Below, piece after piece: positions 42,812 to 50,770 of a stretch of 64,000 nt of DNA; the stretch's first letter is position 1, and each line of letters opens with the position of its first letter. The DNA lies in assembly GCF_001056295.1 (NCBI RefSeq), contig NZ_JVMD01000015.1:471219-535218 (forward strand). Direction: 5' to 3'. Made by a program: the position numbers and the translations under genes. Origin of the DNA: Corynebacterium halotolerans. GTDB taxonomy: Bacteria; Actinomycetota; Actinomycetes; Mycobacteriales; Mycobacteriaceae. The notes under the pieces are model-generated. The model saw only the letters and a list, made by a program, of their open reading frames with translations. It was not told the DNA's origin and made no database searches.

Positions 42812-43729
42812 ATGAACGACGACAACCGCCGGCATGGCGACGCCGGCCCCGAATCCGGATTCGGCGAGGGCGCCGGCGGGGCCTCCGGAAGTGGTTACCC
42901 GGGCTACCCCGGGCATTCCGGCTATCCCGGGCACTCCGGCTACCCCGGTTCCGCCGGGGCGGCGGGTTCCACCGGTTCCGCAGGTTCCGCAGGACCGGCG
43001 GGTTCCACCGGTTCCCCCGGTTCCGCAGGGCCGGCGGGGGCTCCGGGCGCTCACGGGACTCCCGGAGCGCCCCAGGGCGGCTGGTACGGGTCGGCCGGCA
43101 ACGGCTGGGGCGATGGTCTCGACGGAGACGCCCCGACGCATCAGTTCGGCGGGCCCAACCCTTACGGCCGGACGGCGGATGGCGGCGAGGGGCCGACGGG
43201 TGACGACTCGCAGCCCCAGACCCCGTATGGCGGGGCTCCGGCGCCGGCATCGGCGCAGCCGCAGGGTGACGGGCCCGCATCGGGCGGCGGCGCGTCGAAG
43301 GGGCTGCTGCTCGGCGGCATCGGCCTGGTCGCGGGTCTGCTGCTCGGCGGCCTCGGCGGCTATTTCGGGGCGTCCGCGACGCAGGCCGAGCCGACGCCGG
43401 TGACGGAAACGACGACGGCGACCACCACCGTCGAGTCGACGGTCGAGGTCCCCGCGTCCGAGGAGCCCGCCCCGCCGGAGGGTGAGAACCCGGATGCCCC
43501 GAAGATCGAAGGCGACGGCATCTTCCAGGTGGGCACCGACGTCGAGCCCGGCACGTACCGGACCGAGGGGTCCGACTCGTGCTACTGGGCGCGGCTGTCC
43601 GGGACGTCCGGGAACTTCGAGGAGATCATCGCCAACAACTTCGGCGGCGGCCAGCAGATCGTGACCATCTCGGACACGGACGCCTCGTTCCAGACCACCG
43701 AATGCGGGACGTGGGTGAAGGACCAGTAA
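42812..43729 (+). CDS. Membrane-anchored protein with collagen-like Gly-X-Y tract
   Basis: The 305-residue protein begins with about 25 polar residues, then more than 20 Gly-X-Y triplets rich in Pro, Ser and Ala (such as GYPGHSGYPGSAGAAGSTG), a Gln/Pro-rich part, and one membrane helix (GLLLGGIGLVAGLLLGGLGG, about residues 165-190). A Thr/Glu/Pro stalk leads to a C-terminal domain with VGTDVEPGTYRTEGSDSCYW and TECGTWVKD. That last domain, with two cysteines, is common in exported actinobacterial proteins. Topology suggests the collagen-like part is cytoplasmic and the terminal domain outside. GAAAGGA precedes the ATG. Confidence 0.8.
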   Translation: MNDDNRRHGDAGPESGFGEGAGGASGSGYPGYPGHSGYPGHSGYPGSAGAAGSTGSAGSAGPAGSTGSPGSAGPAGAPGAHGTPGAPQGGWYGSAGNGWGDGLDGDAPTHQFGGPNPYGRTADGGEGPTGDDSQPQTPYGGAPAPASAQPQGDGPASGGGASKGLLLGGIGLVAGLLLGGLGGYFGASATQAEPTPVTETTTATTTVESTVEVPASEEPAPPEGENPDAPKIEGDGIFQVGTDVEPGTYRTEGSDSCYWARLSGTSGNFEEIIANNFGGGQQIVTISDTDASFQTTECGTWVKDQ

Positions 43730-43748
43730 GAGGGTCTTGCATCGGCTC

Positions 43749-43792
43749 GGGCAGCGGGCCGGACACCGGCCGGGGCAGCGGGCCGGACACCG
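43749..43792. repeat. Short tandem repeat between convergent genes
   Basis: GGGCAGCGGGCCGGACACCG occurs at 43749-43768 and exactly again at 43773-43792 (period 24 nt). It lies between the stops of the collagen-like gene and the MFS gene, and a termination role is possible. Confidence 0.6.
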
Positions 43793-43834
43793 ACTGGGAA
43801 CCCGCCTCGCGCGCCGAACCCGCCGACCGGCCCG

Positions 43835-45154
43835 TCACCGGAGTTCGACGCCGTGGCGGCCTTCCCGCTTTTCGGCGCGTCGCCGCAGCGCCATCGACGT
43901 GATCAGGCCGGTCATGCCGAGCGCCCACACGGCCACGATCGCCGCCCAGGCCACGCGGAAATCGGCCCATTGGTAACCGTCGCCGCCGGACGAGGCGTCG
44001 AGAAGCACGCCGATGCCCTGCGCCGCCATCATCGCGGCCAGGAAGCCGCCCATGTTCGCGAGCCCCGTGCCGGTGGCCAGGGCGCGGCGGTCGACGGATT
44101 CGCGCACGGAGTCGAAGCCCAGGCTGGAGGCCGAGGACAGCGCGGCCATGGCGATGTTCAGGGCGATGATCGCCGCCAACCCGCGCGGGGCGCCGGGCAG
44201 CAAGAACACCACCCACATGCCCATCAGCACAACGGAAATGACGACGGTCAGCGTGCCACGCCGGGCCGCGAACCGCGCCGACGCCATGCCCATCAGCGGC
44301 CCGGCGGCCACCGCGGCGATGGTGTTGACCACCAGCACGCCGCCCGCCGTCGCCGGGTCGAGGCCCATGGCCAGCGTCATCAGGGGCATGCCCCACAGCA
44401 GGGTGAACGTGGCCTGGTGCATCAGCCCGACCCAGTGCGTGAAGAACCCCTGCCAGCACACCGGGTGCCGCAGCACGATCCCGAGCATTTCGCCCACGGT
44501 CGCGCGCGGCCCTTCGCTTGACGACGCCCCGGCGTGCGGCGCGTCATGCCCCTGCGGTTCGGCAGGGGCCTTGGGCACGTCGGCGATGGCGACGGCGGCG
44601 GCGATGCCCACCAGCGCGATGCCCGAGCCCAATGCCAGGAACGACGCGGTCCATCCCTGCGCGTGGAGCAGCAGCAGGAAGGGCACGGCCGAGATGAACT
44701 GGCCGATCTGCCCGAGGCCGGCGGTGAGCTGGGTGAACAGCGGCGTGACCTTCAGCGGGAACCAGGCCGGCAGCAGGCGCATCGCCGACAGGAATGCGCT
44801 GGCGTCGCCGGCGCCGATGAGCACGCGGGCGAGGATGGCGATGGGGTAGGACGCCGTCAGCGCCAGGATGATCTGGCCGACGGCCATCACCAGCGCGCCG
44901 ACGACCATCGTGCGCCGCGCGCCGAAGCGGTCGATGGCCAGGCCCACCGGGATCTGCGCCAGGGCGTAGACGCCGACCTGCACGGCGGTGAACACGGCCA
45001 GCCGCGAGGCGTCGACGCCGAACCGGTCGAGCGCCTCGACGCCGGCGACGCCGAAGGACGTCCGCCCGGTGATCGCGGCCAGGTACACGAGCACCGCCGC
45101 GGCCCACACGGTGAGGGCTCGGGCGGTGATTCGGCTGCGGGGATCGACGGTCAT
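43835..45154 (-). CDS. MFS transporter
   Basis: This 439-residue transporter has 12 predicted helices. The MFS motif A-like loop is GLAIDRFGARRTMVVGALVM between helices 2 and 3, and ARVLIGAGDASAF marks helix 4. The central cytoplasmic loop (KAPAEPQGHDAPHAGASSSE) is longer than usual and contains a copy of the dispersed motif at 44516-44529. The family resembles nitrate/oxalate or sugar-phosphate type carriers, but I cannot assign a substrate. TAGACT lies 7 nt before the ATG, so a leaderless mRNA is likely. It is divergent from the AAA ATPase gene. Confidence 0.88.
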   Translation of the reverse strand: MTVDPRSRITARALTVWAAAVLVYLAAITGRTSFGVAGVEALDRFGVDASRLAVFTAVQVGVYALAQIPVGLAIDRFGARRTMVVGALVMAVGQIILALTASYPIAILARVLIGAGDASAFLSAMRLLPAWFPLKVTPLFTQLTAGLGQIGQFISAVPFLLLLHAQGWTASFLALGSGIALVGIAAAVAIADVPKAPAEPQGHDAPHAGASSSEGPRATVGEMLGIVLRHPVCWQGFFTHWVGLMHQATFTLLWGMPLMTLAMGLDPATAGGVLVVNTIAAVAAGPLMGMASARFAARRGTLTVVISVVLMGMWVVFLLPGAPRGLAAIIALNIAMAALSSASSLGFDSVRESVDRRALATGTGLANMGGFLAAMMAAQGIGVLLDASSGGDGYQWADFRVAWAAIVAVWALGMTGLITSMALRRRAEKREGRHGVELR

Positions 45155-45198
45155 TCCCGGCAGTCTAGGCCCCGGGTGCCGCGCGTATCGTCGCGGGC

Positions 45199-45978
45199 AT
45201 GAGACAACCGGACCGGGCCCCGTACGTCAGGGCGCTGCGCATCGCCGGCGTCGACGCGGCCTTCGGGGACGGCGGTCCCGGGGCGGGGGAGGACTGGGTG
45301 CTGCGGCTGCCCGTCGTCAAGCACCTGCGTGACCTGGGGAAACTGCCGCTGCCGACGCCCGTGACGCTCTTCGCCGGCGACAACGGGATGGGAAAGTCGA
45401 CGCTGATGGAGGCCATCGCCCGACTGGCGGGCTGCAATCCCGACGGCGGGTCGCGGCACATGCGGTTCTCGGGGCTCGACGACGCCTCGCCGCTGCACCA
45501 TGCAATGGGGCTGGTGCGGCGCCGCAATCCTCCCGACGCCTATTTCCTGCGGGCGGAAAGCCATCTGCGGCTGTTGCAGGAGATCGACGAGAATCCGCCG
45601 GAGACCCCGATCTACGGGCCGGATGATCTGCACCGGTTGTCGCACGGCGAATCGGTGTGGGCGATGGTGACCCATCGTTTCGCCGACGGCCTGTACCTGC
45701 TCGACGAGCCGGAGTCGGGGCTGTCGCCCGTGCGGCAGATGGCGCTGCTGGCGCAGATCGACGAGCTGGCGAAAGGCGGGGCGCAGTTCATCATCGCGAC
45801 GCATTCGCCGATCCTCCTGGCGATCCCCGGCGCGACCATCTTCGAGCTGACCGAGGAGGGCATCCGCGTCGCGGAATGGAGCGACTGCGCTGCCGTGGCG
45901 GACATGCGCGAGTTCCTGGAGGCGCCCGAGGAAACCGTGGCGTACCTGACCGCCGGTGAGGAGCCGGATGGCCGATGA
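45199..45978 (+). CDS. AAA-family (ABC-like) ATPase
   Basis: This 259-residue soluble ATPase has Walker A GDNGMGKST near residue 60, signature-like LSHGESVWAMV, Walker B GLYLLDEPESGLSP and switch His in IIATHSPILLAIPGA. This is the AAA_21/AAA_23 type of stand-alone ATPase (YbbA-like/ RecF-fold), frequent in bacteria as DNA- or RNA-associated enzymes with unknown function. TATCGT lies 7 nt before the ATG, with no Shine-Dalgarno sequence. No nuclease partner such as an OLD/TOPRIM gene is next to it, so a defence role is not supported. Confidence 0.9.
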   Translation: MRQPDRAPYVRALRIAGVDAAFGDGGPGAGEDWVLRLPVVKHLRDLGKLPLPTPVTLFAGDNGMGKSTLMEAIARLAGCNPDGGSRHMRFSGLDDASPLHHAMGLVRRRNPPDAYFLRAESHLRLLQEIDENPPETPIYGPDDLHRLSHGESVWAMVTHRFADGLYLLDEPESGLSPVRQMALLAQIDELAKGGAQFIIATHSPILLAIPGATIFELTEEGIRVAEWSDCAAVADMREFLEAPEETVAYLTAGEEPDGR

Positions 45979-46055
45979 TCGGGGGCGCCGCCTGATGGGG
46001 ACGATTCCCGTTTTCAAGTGTGCATTTCTGTCATAGGGTGGCCTAACCTGTGGGC

Positions 46056-47096
46056 ATGGGGAACGACGCAGCAGGGCATGCGCATGGGCAGGGCCACGCA
46101 CACGGCCACGATCACTCGCACGGTCATGACCACGCGCACGGCCATGACCACGCGCACGGCCATGACCACGCGCACGATCACTCCCACGGGCTCTTCGGCG
46201 CCCACGAGCACGATCATTCGGGCACAGGGGTCGGCAGGCTGGCGCTGGCGTTCGGCCTGACGGCGACGATCCTGCTCGCGGAGGTCGTCGGCGGCATCAT
46301 CGCCAATTCGCTGGCTCTGCTCGCCGACGCCGCGCACATGGCATCCGACGCGCTCGGCCTGCTGGTGGCGCTGGGGGCCGCCTGGATCGGGTCGCGCCCG
46401 GCGACCCGCAGCGCGTCCTACGGTTTCCGGCGGGCGGAGGTCCTCGCCGCGCTGTTCAACGCCGTGCTGGTCGGCGCGGCGGGCGTGTGGATCCTCATCG
46501 AGGCGTTCCGCCGCTGGACCGAGCCGGTGGAAGTCGCCTCGGGGACGGTGCTGATCATCGCGGTGATCGGCCTGGCCGCCAACGTGATCGCGGCGGTGGT
46601 GCTCGCCGGCGGCGACAAGAGCAACATGAACGTGCGGGCGGCGCTGCTCCACGTGATGGTCGACGCCCTCGGGTCGGTGGGAGTGCTCGTCTCGGCGCTG
46701 GTGGTGCGGTGGACCGGATTCGCGCGCGCCGACGTCGTCGCCGCGGTGCTCATCGCGGTGCTCGTGGTTCCGCAGGCGGTCGCGCTGATCCGCCGCGCGG
46801 GCACGGTGCTGCTGGAGCTGGCGCCTTCGGGGGTCGACGCCGGCGCGGTGGAGGAGTGGATGATCGCCCGGCCCGGCGTCCGCGACGTCCATGACCTGCA
46901 CGTGTGGTCGATCCACGGCACGGATGCCTTGCTCACCGCGCACGTGACGGTCGAGGACGGCGTCGGCTTCGACGACGCCTGCTCGATCTTGTGCGACATG
47001 GAATCGGGCCTCGCCGGCGAGTTCGGGATCGGCCACGCGACGCTGCAGCTGGAGACCGCCGCCCACCACGCGCACGAGCGCCCGCGCACCATCTGA
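46056..47096 (+). CDS. Cation diffusion facilitator (zinc/cobalt efflux) with His-rich N terminus
   Basis: The 346-residue CDF protein has a 50-residue N terminus built from HGHDHAHGHDHAH-type repeats, encoded by 18-nt tandem DNA repeats, which should bind zinc. Six helices follow, with the metal-site motifs LLADAAHMASDALG and LLHVMVDALGSVGVLV (HxxxD in helices 2 and 5). The C-terminal cytoplasmic domain has VRDVHDLHVWSIHGTDALLT. It exports Zn2+ or a similar divalent ion. ATG 46056 is chosen because TAACCT (46044-46049) lies 6 nt before it; the GTG at 46050 would be too close to that box. Confidence 0.93.
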   Translation: MGNDAAGHAHGQGHAHGHDHSHGHDHAHGHDHAHGHDHAHDHSHGLFGAHEHDHSGTGVGRLALAFGLTATILLAEVVGGIIANSLALLADAAHMASDALGLLVALGAAWIGSRPATRSASYGFRRAEVLAALFNAVLVGAAGVWILIEAFRRWTEPVEVASGTVLIIAVIGLAANVIAAVVLAGGDKSNMNVRAALLHVMVDALGSVGVLVSALVVRWTGFARADVVAAVLIAVLVVPQAVALIRRAGTVLLELAPSGVDAGAVEEWMIARPGVRDVHDLHVWSIHGTDALLTAHVTVEDGVGFDDACSILCDMESGLAGEFGIGHATLQLETAAHHAHERPRTI

Positions 47097-47210
47097 CACG
47101 CCGCCCGAAACACCGCCCAAATCGCCGCCGCCGAGTGATTCGAAACACACGATCGGTGAAATACGTGTACACCCGAAGGTAACGCCCGAGGCTACCGAGG
47201 GGAGCGCACC

Positions 47211-47795
47211 ATGAAGATCACCATCATCCGGGGCGACATCACGGAGGTGGAGGCCGATGCGGTGGTCAACGCCGCGAACTCCACTCTGCTCGGCGGAGGT
47301 GGCGTCGACGGCGCCATTCACCGGGCGGCCGGGCCGGGGCTGCTGGAGGACTGCCGCAAGCTGCGGGCGGATTCGCTTGGCGACGGCCTGCCGGCGGGAG
47401 GTGCCGCCATCACCCCGGCCCACGGCCTGCCCGCCAAATGGGTGATCCATGCCGTGGGGCCCAACAAGCATGCGGGTCAGAACGACGTCGCCGTGCTGGA
47501 GTCGGCGTTCCGCAGCGCCCTCGACGCGGCGGACCGGGTCGGAGCCCATGTGGTGGCCATGCCCGCGATCGGCGCGGGCGCCTACGGGTGGAGCGGGGAA
47601 GAGGTCGCCGGTGCGGCGCGCCGGGCGATCGAGTCGCGGAGCGAAGACACCCGCGATGACGTCGCCGAGGTGATTTTCGTGCTGTTCGGCGAGGACCTCG
47701 AGTCCGTCTTCCGCGCGGAGTTCGATGACTGGAATGCCCCGGGCGCGGGCGATGCGCCGGCCGGGGGAAGCGATGGCGGACCCGGCGACGGGTGA
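47211..47795 (+). CDS. Macrodomain protein, O-acetyl-ADP-ribose deacetylase type
   Basis: This 194-residue macrodomain protein carries the YmdB/MacroD-type signatures NAANSTLLGGGGVDGAIHRA near residue 21 and MPAIGAGAYGW near residue 118. It likely hydrolyses O-acetyl-ADP-ribose or removes ADP-ribose from proteins or nucleic acids. The C terminus has 25 extra Gly/Asp/Pro residues. GGGGAGCG precedes the ATG. It is followed after 25 nt by the lipoprotein gene, perhaps as an operon. No ADP-ribosyltransferase toxin (DarT) is adjacent, so it appears to be housekeeping. Confidence 0.92.
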   Translation: MKITIIRGDITEVEADAVVNAANSTLLGGGGVDGAIHRAAGPGLLEDCRKLRADSLGDGLPAGGAAITPAHGLPAKWVIHAVGPNKHAGQNDVAVLESAFRSALDAADRVGAHVVAMPAIGAGAYGWSGEEVAGAARRAIESRSEDTRDDVAEVIFVLFGEDLESVFRAEFDDWNAPGAGDAPAGGSDGGPGDG

Positions 47796-47820
47796 GCCGA
47801 CGAATCAGGAGGGATCCACG

Positions 47821-48468
47821 ATGCGTTACGCGAAGGGTTTGACAAGCAAGGCGCCGAAGGCGGGATTCGCCGCGGCGTGCGCGCTGGCACTGGCGCTGGC
47901 GGGGTGCGGCGACGGCGGCGGGAGCGGGAACGGCGGCGAAGAGGTCGTGACCGAGACGACGACCGTCACCGGAACCGACGGCGCCGAGGGGAAGCCGAAT
48001 CCGACGACGGAGACCGAGACGACCACGACCGGTGGCGGAGGGGGCTCGGGCGGCGATTGCGGCGTCGACCGGAATGCGCGGGTCATCTCCGACTCCATCA
48101 AGAAGGTGGACCCTCCGGCCTCGGGCGACCGCTGGGAACTCGAGTCGACCAACTTCGACCCGTGCGGCGAGTTGACGTACGCGCTGTTCCATCAGATGCC
48201 GCAGGGCAACGCGCAGTTCGCCACTAAGATCCTGATGTTCCACGATGGCGAGTACCTCGGCGTCGACGCCCTCAATCCGCAGCAGGGGTGGATCATCGGC
48301 GAGGGCGACGGATGGTTCGAGGTCGAGTACAAGGACTGGAAGGCTCTGGAGGAATCCGGCGAGCCCAACGCCGCGGCCCCGAAGTACACGACCAAGGTGA
48401 AGTTCACCTGGAGCGAGTCGGAGGGCAAGGTCGTCCTCGACGGCGAGCTGCCCAACCAGGACAGCTGA
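47821..48468 (+). CDS. Lipoprotein, LppP/LprE-like
   Basis: The 215-residue precursor has a signal peptide with lipobox LAGC (Cys 29), a Gly/Thr/Glu-rich linker, then a domain with CGVDRNARVISDSIKKV and DPCGELTYALFHQMPQGNAQ followed by ILMFHDGEYLG. This pattern resembles the LppP/LprE family of mycolate-containing actinobacteria. Two cysteines in the mature domain may form a disulfide. GGAGGG precedes ATG 47821; the longer upstream frame would lose the signal peptide. Confidence 0.85.
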   Translation: MRYAKGLTSKAPKAGFAAACALALALAGCGDGGGSGNGGEEVVTETTTVTGTDGAEGKPNPTTETETTTTGGGGGSGGDCGVDRNARVISDSIKKVDPPASGDRWELESTNFDPCGELTYALFHQMPQGNAQFATKILMFHDGEYLGVDALNPQQGWIIGEGDGWFEVEYKDWKALEESGEPNAAAPKYTTKVKFTWSESEGKVVLDGELPNQDS

Positions 48469-48499
48469 CGGACCGCTGACGGGGCGCCGGCGGACGGCT

Positions 48500-48516
48500 G
48501 CCCGGGGCTCCCGGGC
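48500..48516 (+). terminator. Weak hairpin after the lipoprotein gene
   Basis: GCCCGGG-GCT-CCCGGGC forms a 7-bp stem 32 nt after the stop codon. There is no T-run. It lies in the 134-nt gap to the convergent TPP enzyme gene. Confidence 0.4.
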
Positions 48517-48602
48517 GCTTCCGGCGGTCACCGGCACATGCGCCGGCCACCGGAGTCGCGCGAACGCGGCCGCCGCACCCCGGCCCCGCGCGGTGCGCCC
48601 CG

Positions 48603-50426
48603 CTACTGCTTCTTCAGCACCTCGGCGATGAAGTCCGCGATGACCTCGCGGGAGATCTTCACGTCGATGACCAGGACGCCGGAGTCGTCCTCGGCGAGCA
48701 TCTTGCGGACCCTCTCGAAGTCGGACATCTCCGCGACGGTGACGCCACGGGCACCGAGAGAGCGGCCGACGGCGGCGAAATCGATGTCGTCGATGACCAT
48801 CGAGGCGGTGTCCAGGCCCTCGGCGCGGTACTGGTGCAGCTCCGCGCCGTAGGCGGCGTCGTTCATCACGATGACCGCGCCGCGGCGCACGGTCCGGAAA
48901 ACCGTTTCCGCGTCGGACAGCGCCATCAGGCCGCCGCCGTCGCCGGTGACCAGCACGTTGAAATCGCCGGGGCGGGCGGCGGCGACGCCGATGGCCGTCG
49001 GAAAGCCGAGTCCGATGGTCTGGATCGCCGTGCCCACCAGCACCTGCGCCCGCGGATCCGGGCTGTTCAGGTACATGGGCACCCAGCCGAGGAAGTGGCC
49101 CCCGTCGGTGCACACGGTGCGCTGCGCGGGCAGGATGCGGTCCAGCTCGCGCAGGGCGGCGCGGGGGTCGAGGCGGCCGTCGGCGCCGCGCTCGTGGAAC
49201 AGCTCCGGCTGCGTGGCGGGATCCTCGGCCGGGGGCAGCGCGCCGAGTTCGTCGCGCCACGTGCGCCGCGCGCCGGCGGACTCGCCGCCGTCGCGGGCGG
49301 CGAGCCGCTCCGCGACCATCTCGTCGAGCACCGGCAGAACGGGGCCAAGGTCGCACAGGATGCGCTCGTCGACGTCCCGGTTCGACGGGTGCTCCTCCAG
49401 CGTGAGGTGGATGACCGTCGCATCCGGGGCGAACAGCGAACCGCCGCGGGCCTGGAAGGCGTTGAAGCTGGCGCCGAGGACGAGCACGACGTCGGCGTCG
49501 CGGGCGATGGGCACGTGGGCGCGGTGCGTGAAGCCGCCGGCGGTGCCCATGCACCACTCGCCGCCGATGACGTTGCGCGCCATCGCCGAGTGCATGTGCA
49601 GCGCGCCGATGCGGTCGCCGAGCGCGGCCACGCGGTCGGCCACCTTCGCGCGGACGACGCCCCGGCCCGACAGGATCAGCGGTCGGCGCGCGGAGGCCAG
49701 GGCGTCGGCGACGCCGGAAAGCTCGGCGCGCAGGGCATCGGACATCGGGCGCGTCGGGGTGGCGTGGGCCGGGCGCAGCAGCTCCGGGCGCGAGAGGACG
49801 TCGCCGCCGTCGACGAGCGGCGCGGTCTGCAGGTCGAAGGGCAGCAGCAGCACAACCGGCTCCTGGTGCGTCTGCGCCAGCGCGAACGCCGCGTGCGCGT
49901 CGGCCGCGGCGGTCTCCGGGGTGGGGGTGAAGTGGTCGATGCCCAGCGCGTCGAGCAGCGCGGCCTGGTCGAGGTCGAAGTGGCGGGCGCCGGCGGCGGG
50001 CGCGGCGCCGGTGACGTAGACCATGGGCACGCGGGCGGCCTTGGCCTCGGCGAGCGCCGTGATGGTGTTGGTGAAGCCCGCGCCGCAGGTCGTGGTGGCC
50101 ACGGCGATGCCGCCGCCGGCGCGGAAGAACGCGTCCGCCGCGGCGACGGCGCCGGCTTCGTGGCGGGTGGCGGTGTACGGGAAGCCCGAGGCCGTCAAGT
50201 GGCTGACGACGTGCGAGTTGGCGTTGCCCACCAGGCCGAAGACGTGGTCGGCGCGGGCGAGGATGACGTCGGCGATGGCGGTCGACACCGTGGCGCCGGC
50301 GGCGGTGTCCACGGCGCGGGCGGAGGTGCGCTTCGCGGGGGACGTGGTCGCGTCGACGGCGACCGTGGCCCCGTGTCCGATTGTGTTGGATTCGGGGGTC
50401 GCGGTTTCGGCGGAATATCGCTGCAC
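48603..50426 (-). CDS. Thiamine pyrophosphate-dependent enzyme, acetolactate synthase-like
   Basis: This 607-residue enzyme has the three-domain fold of the acetohydroxyacid synthase/oxalyl-CoA decarboxylase group. The N-terminal Pyr domain has the catalytic Glu in ATRHEAGAVAAADAF, then TTTCGAGFTNTITALAEAKA, a central domain, and the PP domain with GDGGGLMALSDAETVF and NDAAYGAELHQY binding Mg-TPP. True AHAS is normally encoded with its small subunit; none is here, and the identity of the substrate is open. The start GTG 50426 is supported by AAGGAG, whereas the longer open frame upstream is not conserved-looking. Confidence 0.88.
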   Translation of the reverse strand: MQRYSAETATPESNTIGHGATVAVDATTSPAKRTSARAVDTAAGATVSTAIADVILARADHVFGLVGNANSHVVSHLTASGFPYTATRHEAGAVAAADAFFRAGGGIAVATTTCGAGFTNTITALAEAKAARVPMVYVTGAAPAAGARHFDLDQAALLDALGIDHFTPTPETAAADAHAAFALAQTHQEPVVLLLPFDLQTAPLVDGGDVLSRPELLRPAHATPTRPMSDALRAELSGVADALASARRPLILSGRGVVRAKVADRVAALGDRIGALHMHSAMARNVIGGEWCMGTAGGFTHRAHVPIARDADVVLVLGASFNAFQARGGSLFAPDATVIHLTLEEHPSNRDVDERILCDLGPVLPVLDEMVAERLAARDGGESAGARRTWRDELGALPPAEDPATQPELFHERGADGRLDPRAALRELDRILPAQRTVCTDGGHFLGWVPMYLNSPDPRAQVLVGTAIQTIGLGFPTAIGVAAARPGDFNVLVTGDGGGLMALSDAETVFRTVRRGAVIVMNDAAYGAELHQYRAEGLDTASMVIDDIDFAAVGRSLGARGVTVAEMSDFERVRKMLAEDDSGVLVIDVKISREVIADFIAEVLKKQ

Positions 50427-50662
50427 GGATGGTCTCCTTCGACGGCGGACGGGCGCTGCTGGCAAGTGCAGGGGCCGATTCTTGCCGATGTCGCTGGTAC
50501 GCGAAAGGGGAAATTCCGAGATAACGGATTGATCACGCGTTTTGCCGAAACGTTGGGGGTGAAAAGCGGGGGTATATCGCGCTTCGGGACGGATTGGGCT
50601 GCGCGTTTCACGGGGGTGGTGCGAGGGGGTGGATACGGGATGGGGTGGGGGTAACGGGGGTG

Positions 50663-50753
50663 AAAAAAGCGGCGCCCCGGCCGAGTGGCCGGGGCGCGGG
50701 AAGGCGGGCGTCGCAAAGCGATCCGGCGGTGCGGCGCAGTGCCGCACCGCCGG
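50663..50753 (-). terminator. Double terminator downstream of thrC
   Basis: Two strong stems lie after the thrC stop. An imperfection-free 13-bp stem spans 50723-50753, with loop GCAGT. A perfect 11-bp stem GCGCCCCGGCC / GGCCGGGGCGC (50672-50697) is followed on the minus strand by GCTTTTTT. A copy of the dispersed motif GGGCGTCGCAAAGC (50706-50719) sits between them. Confidence 0.9.
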
Positions 50754-50770
50754 CCGGAGCGTGCCGGGCC

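Noticed and set aside
45199..45978. AAA ATPase as part of a defence system
   Set aside because: It has no adjacent nuclease, toxin or reverse transcriptase; neighbours are an MFS transporter and a zinc exporter, so there is no support.
47211..47795. Macrodomain protein as DarG-like antitoxin
   Set aside because: No DarT-type ADP-ribosyltransferase gene is next to it, and the sequence is the common deacetylase type.
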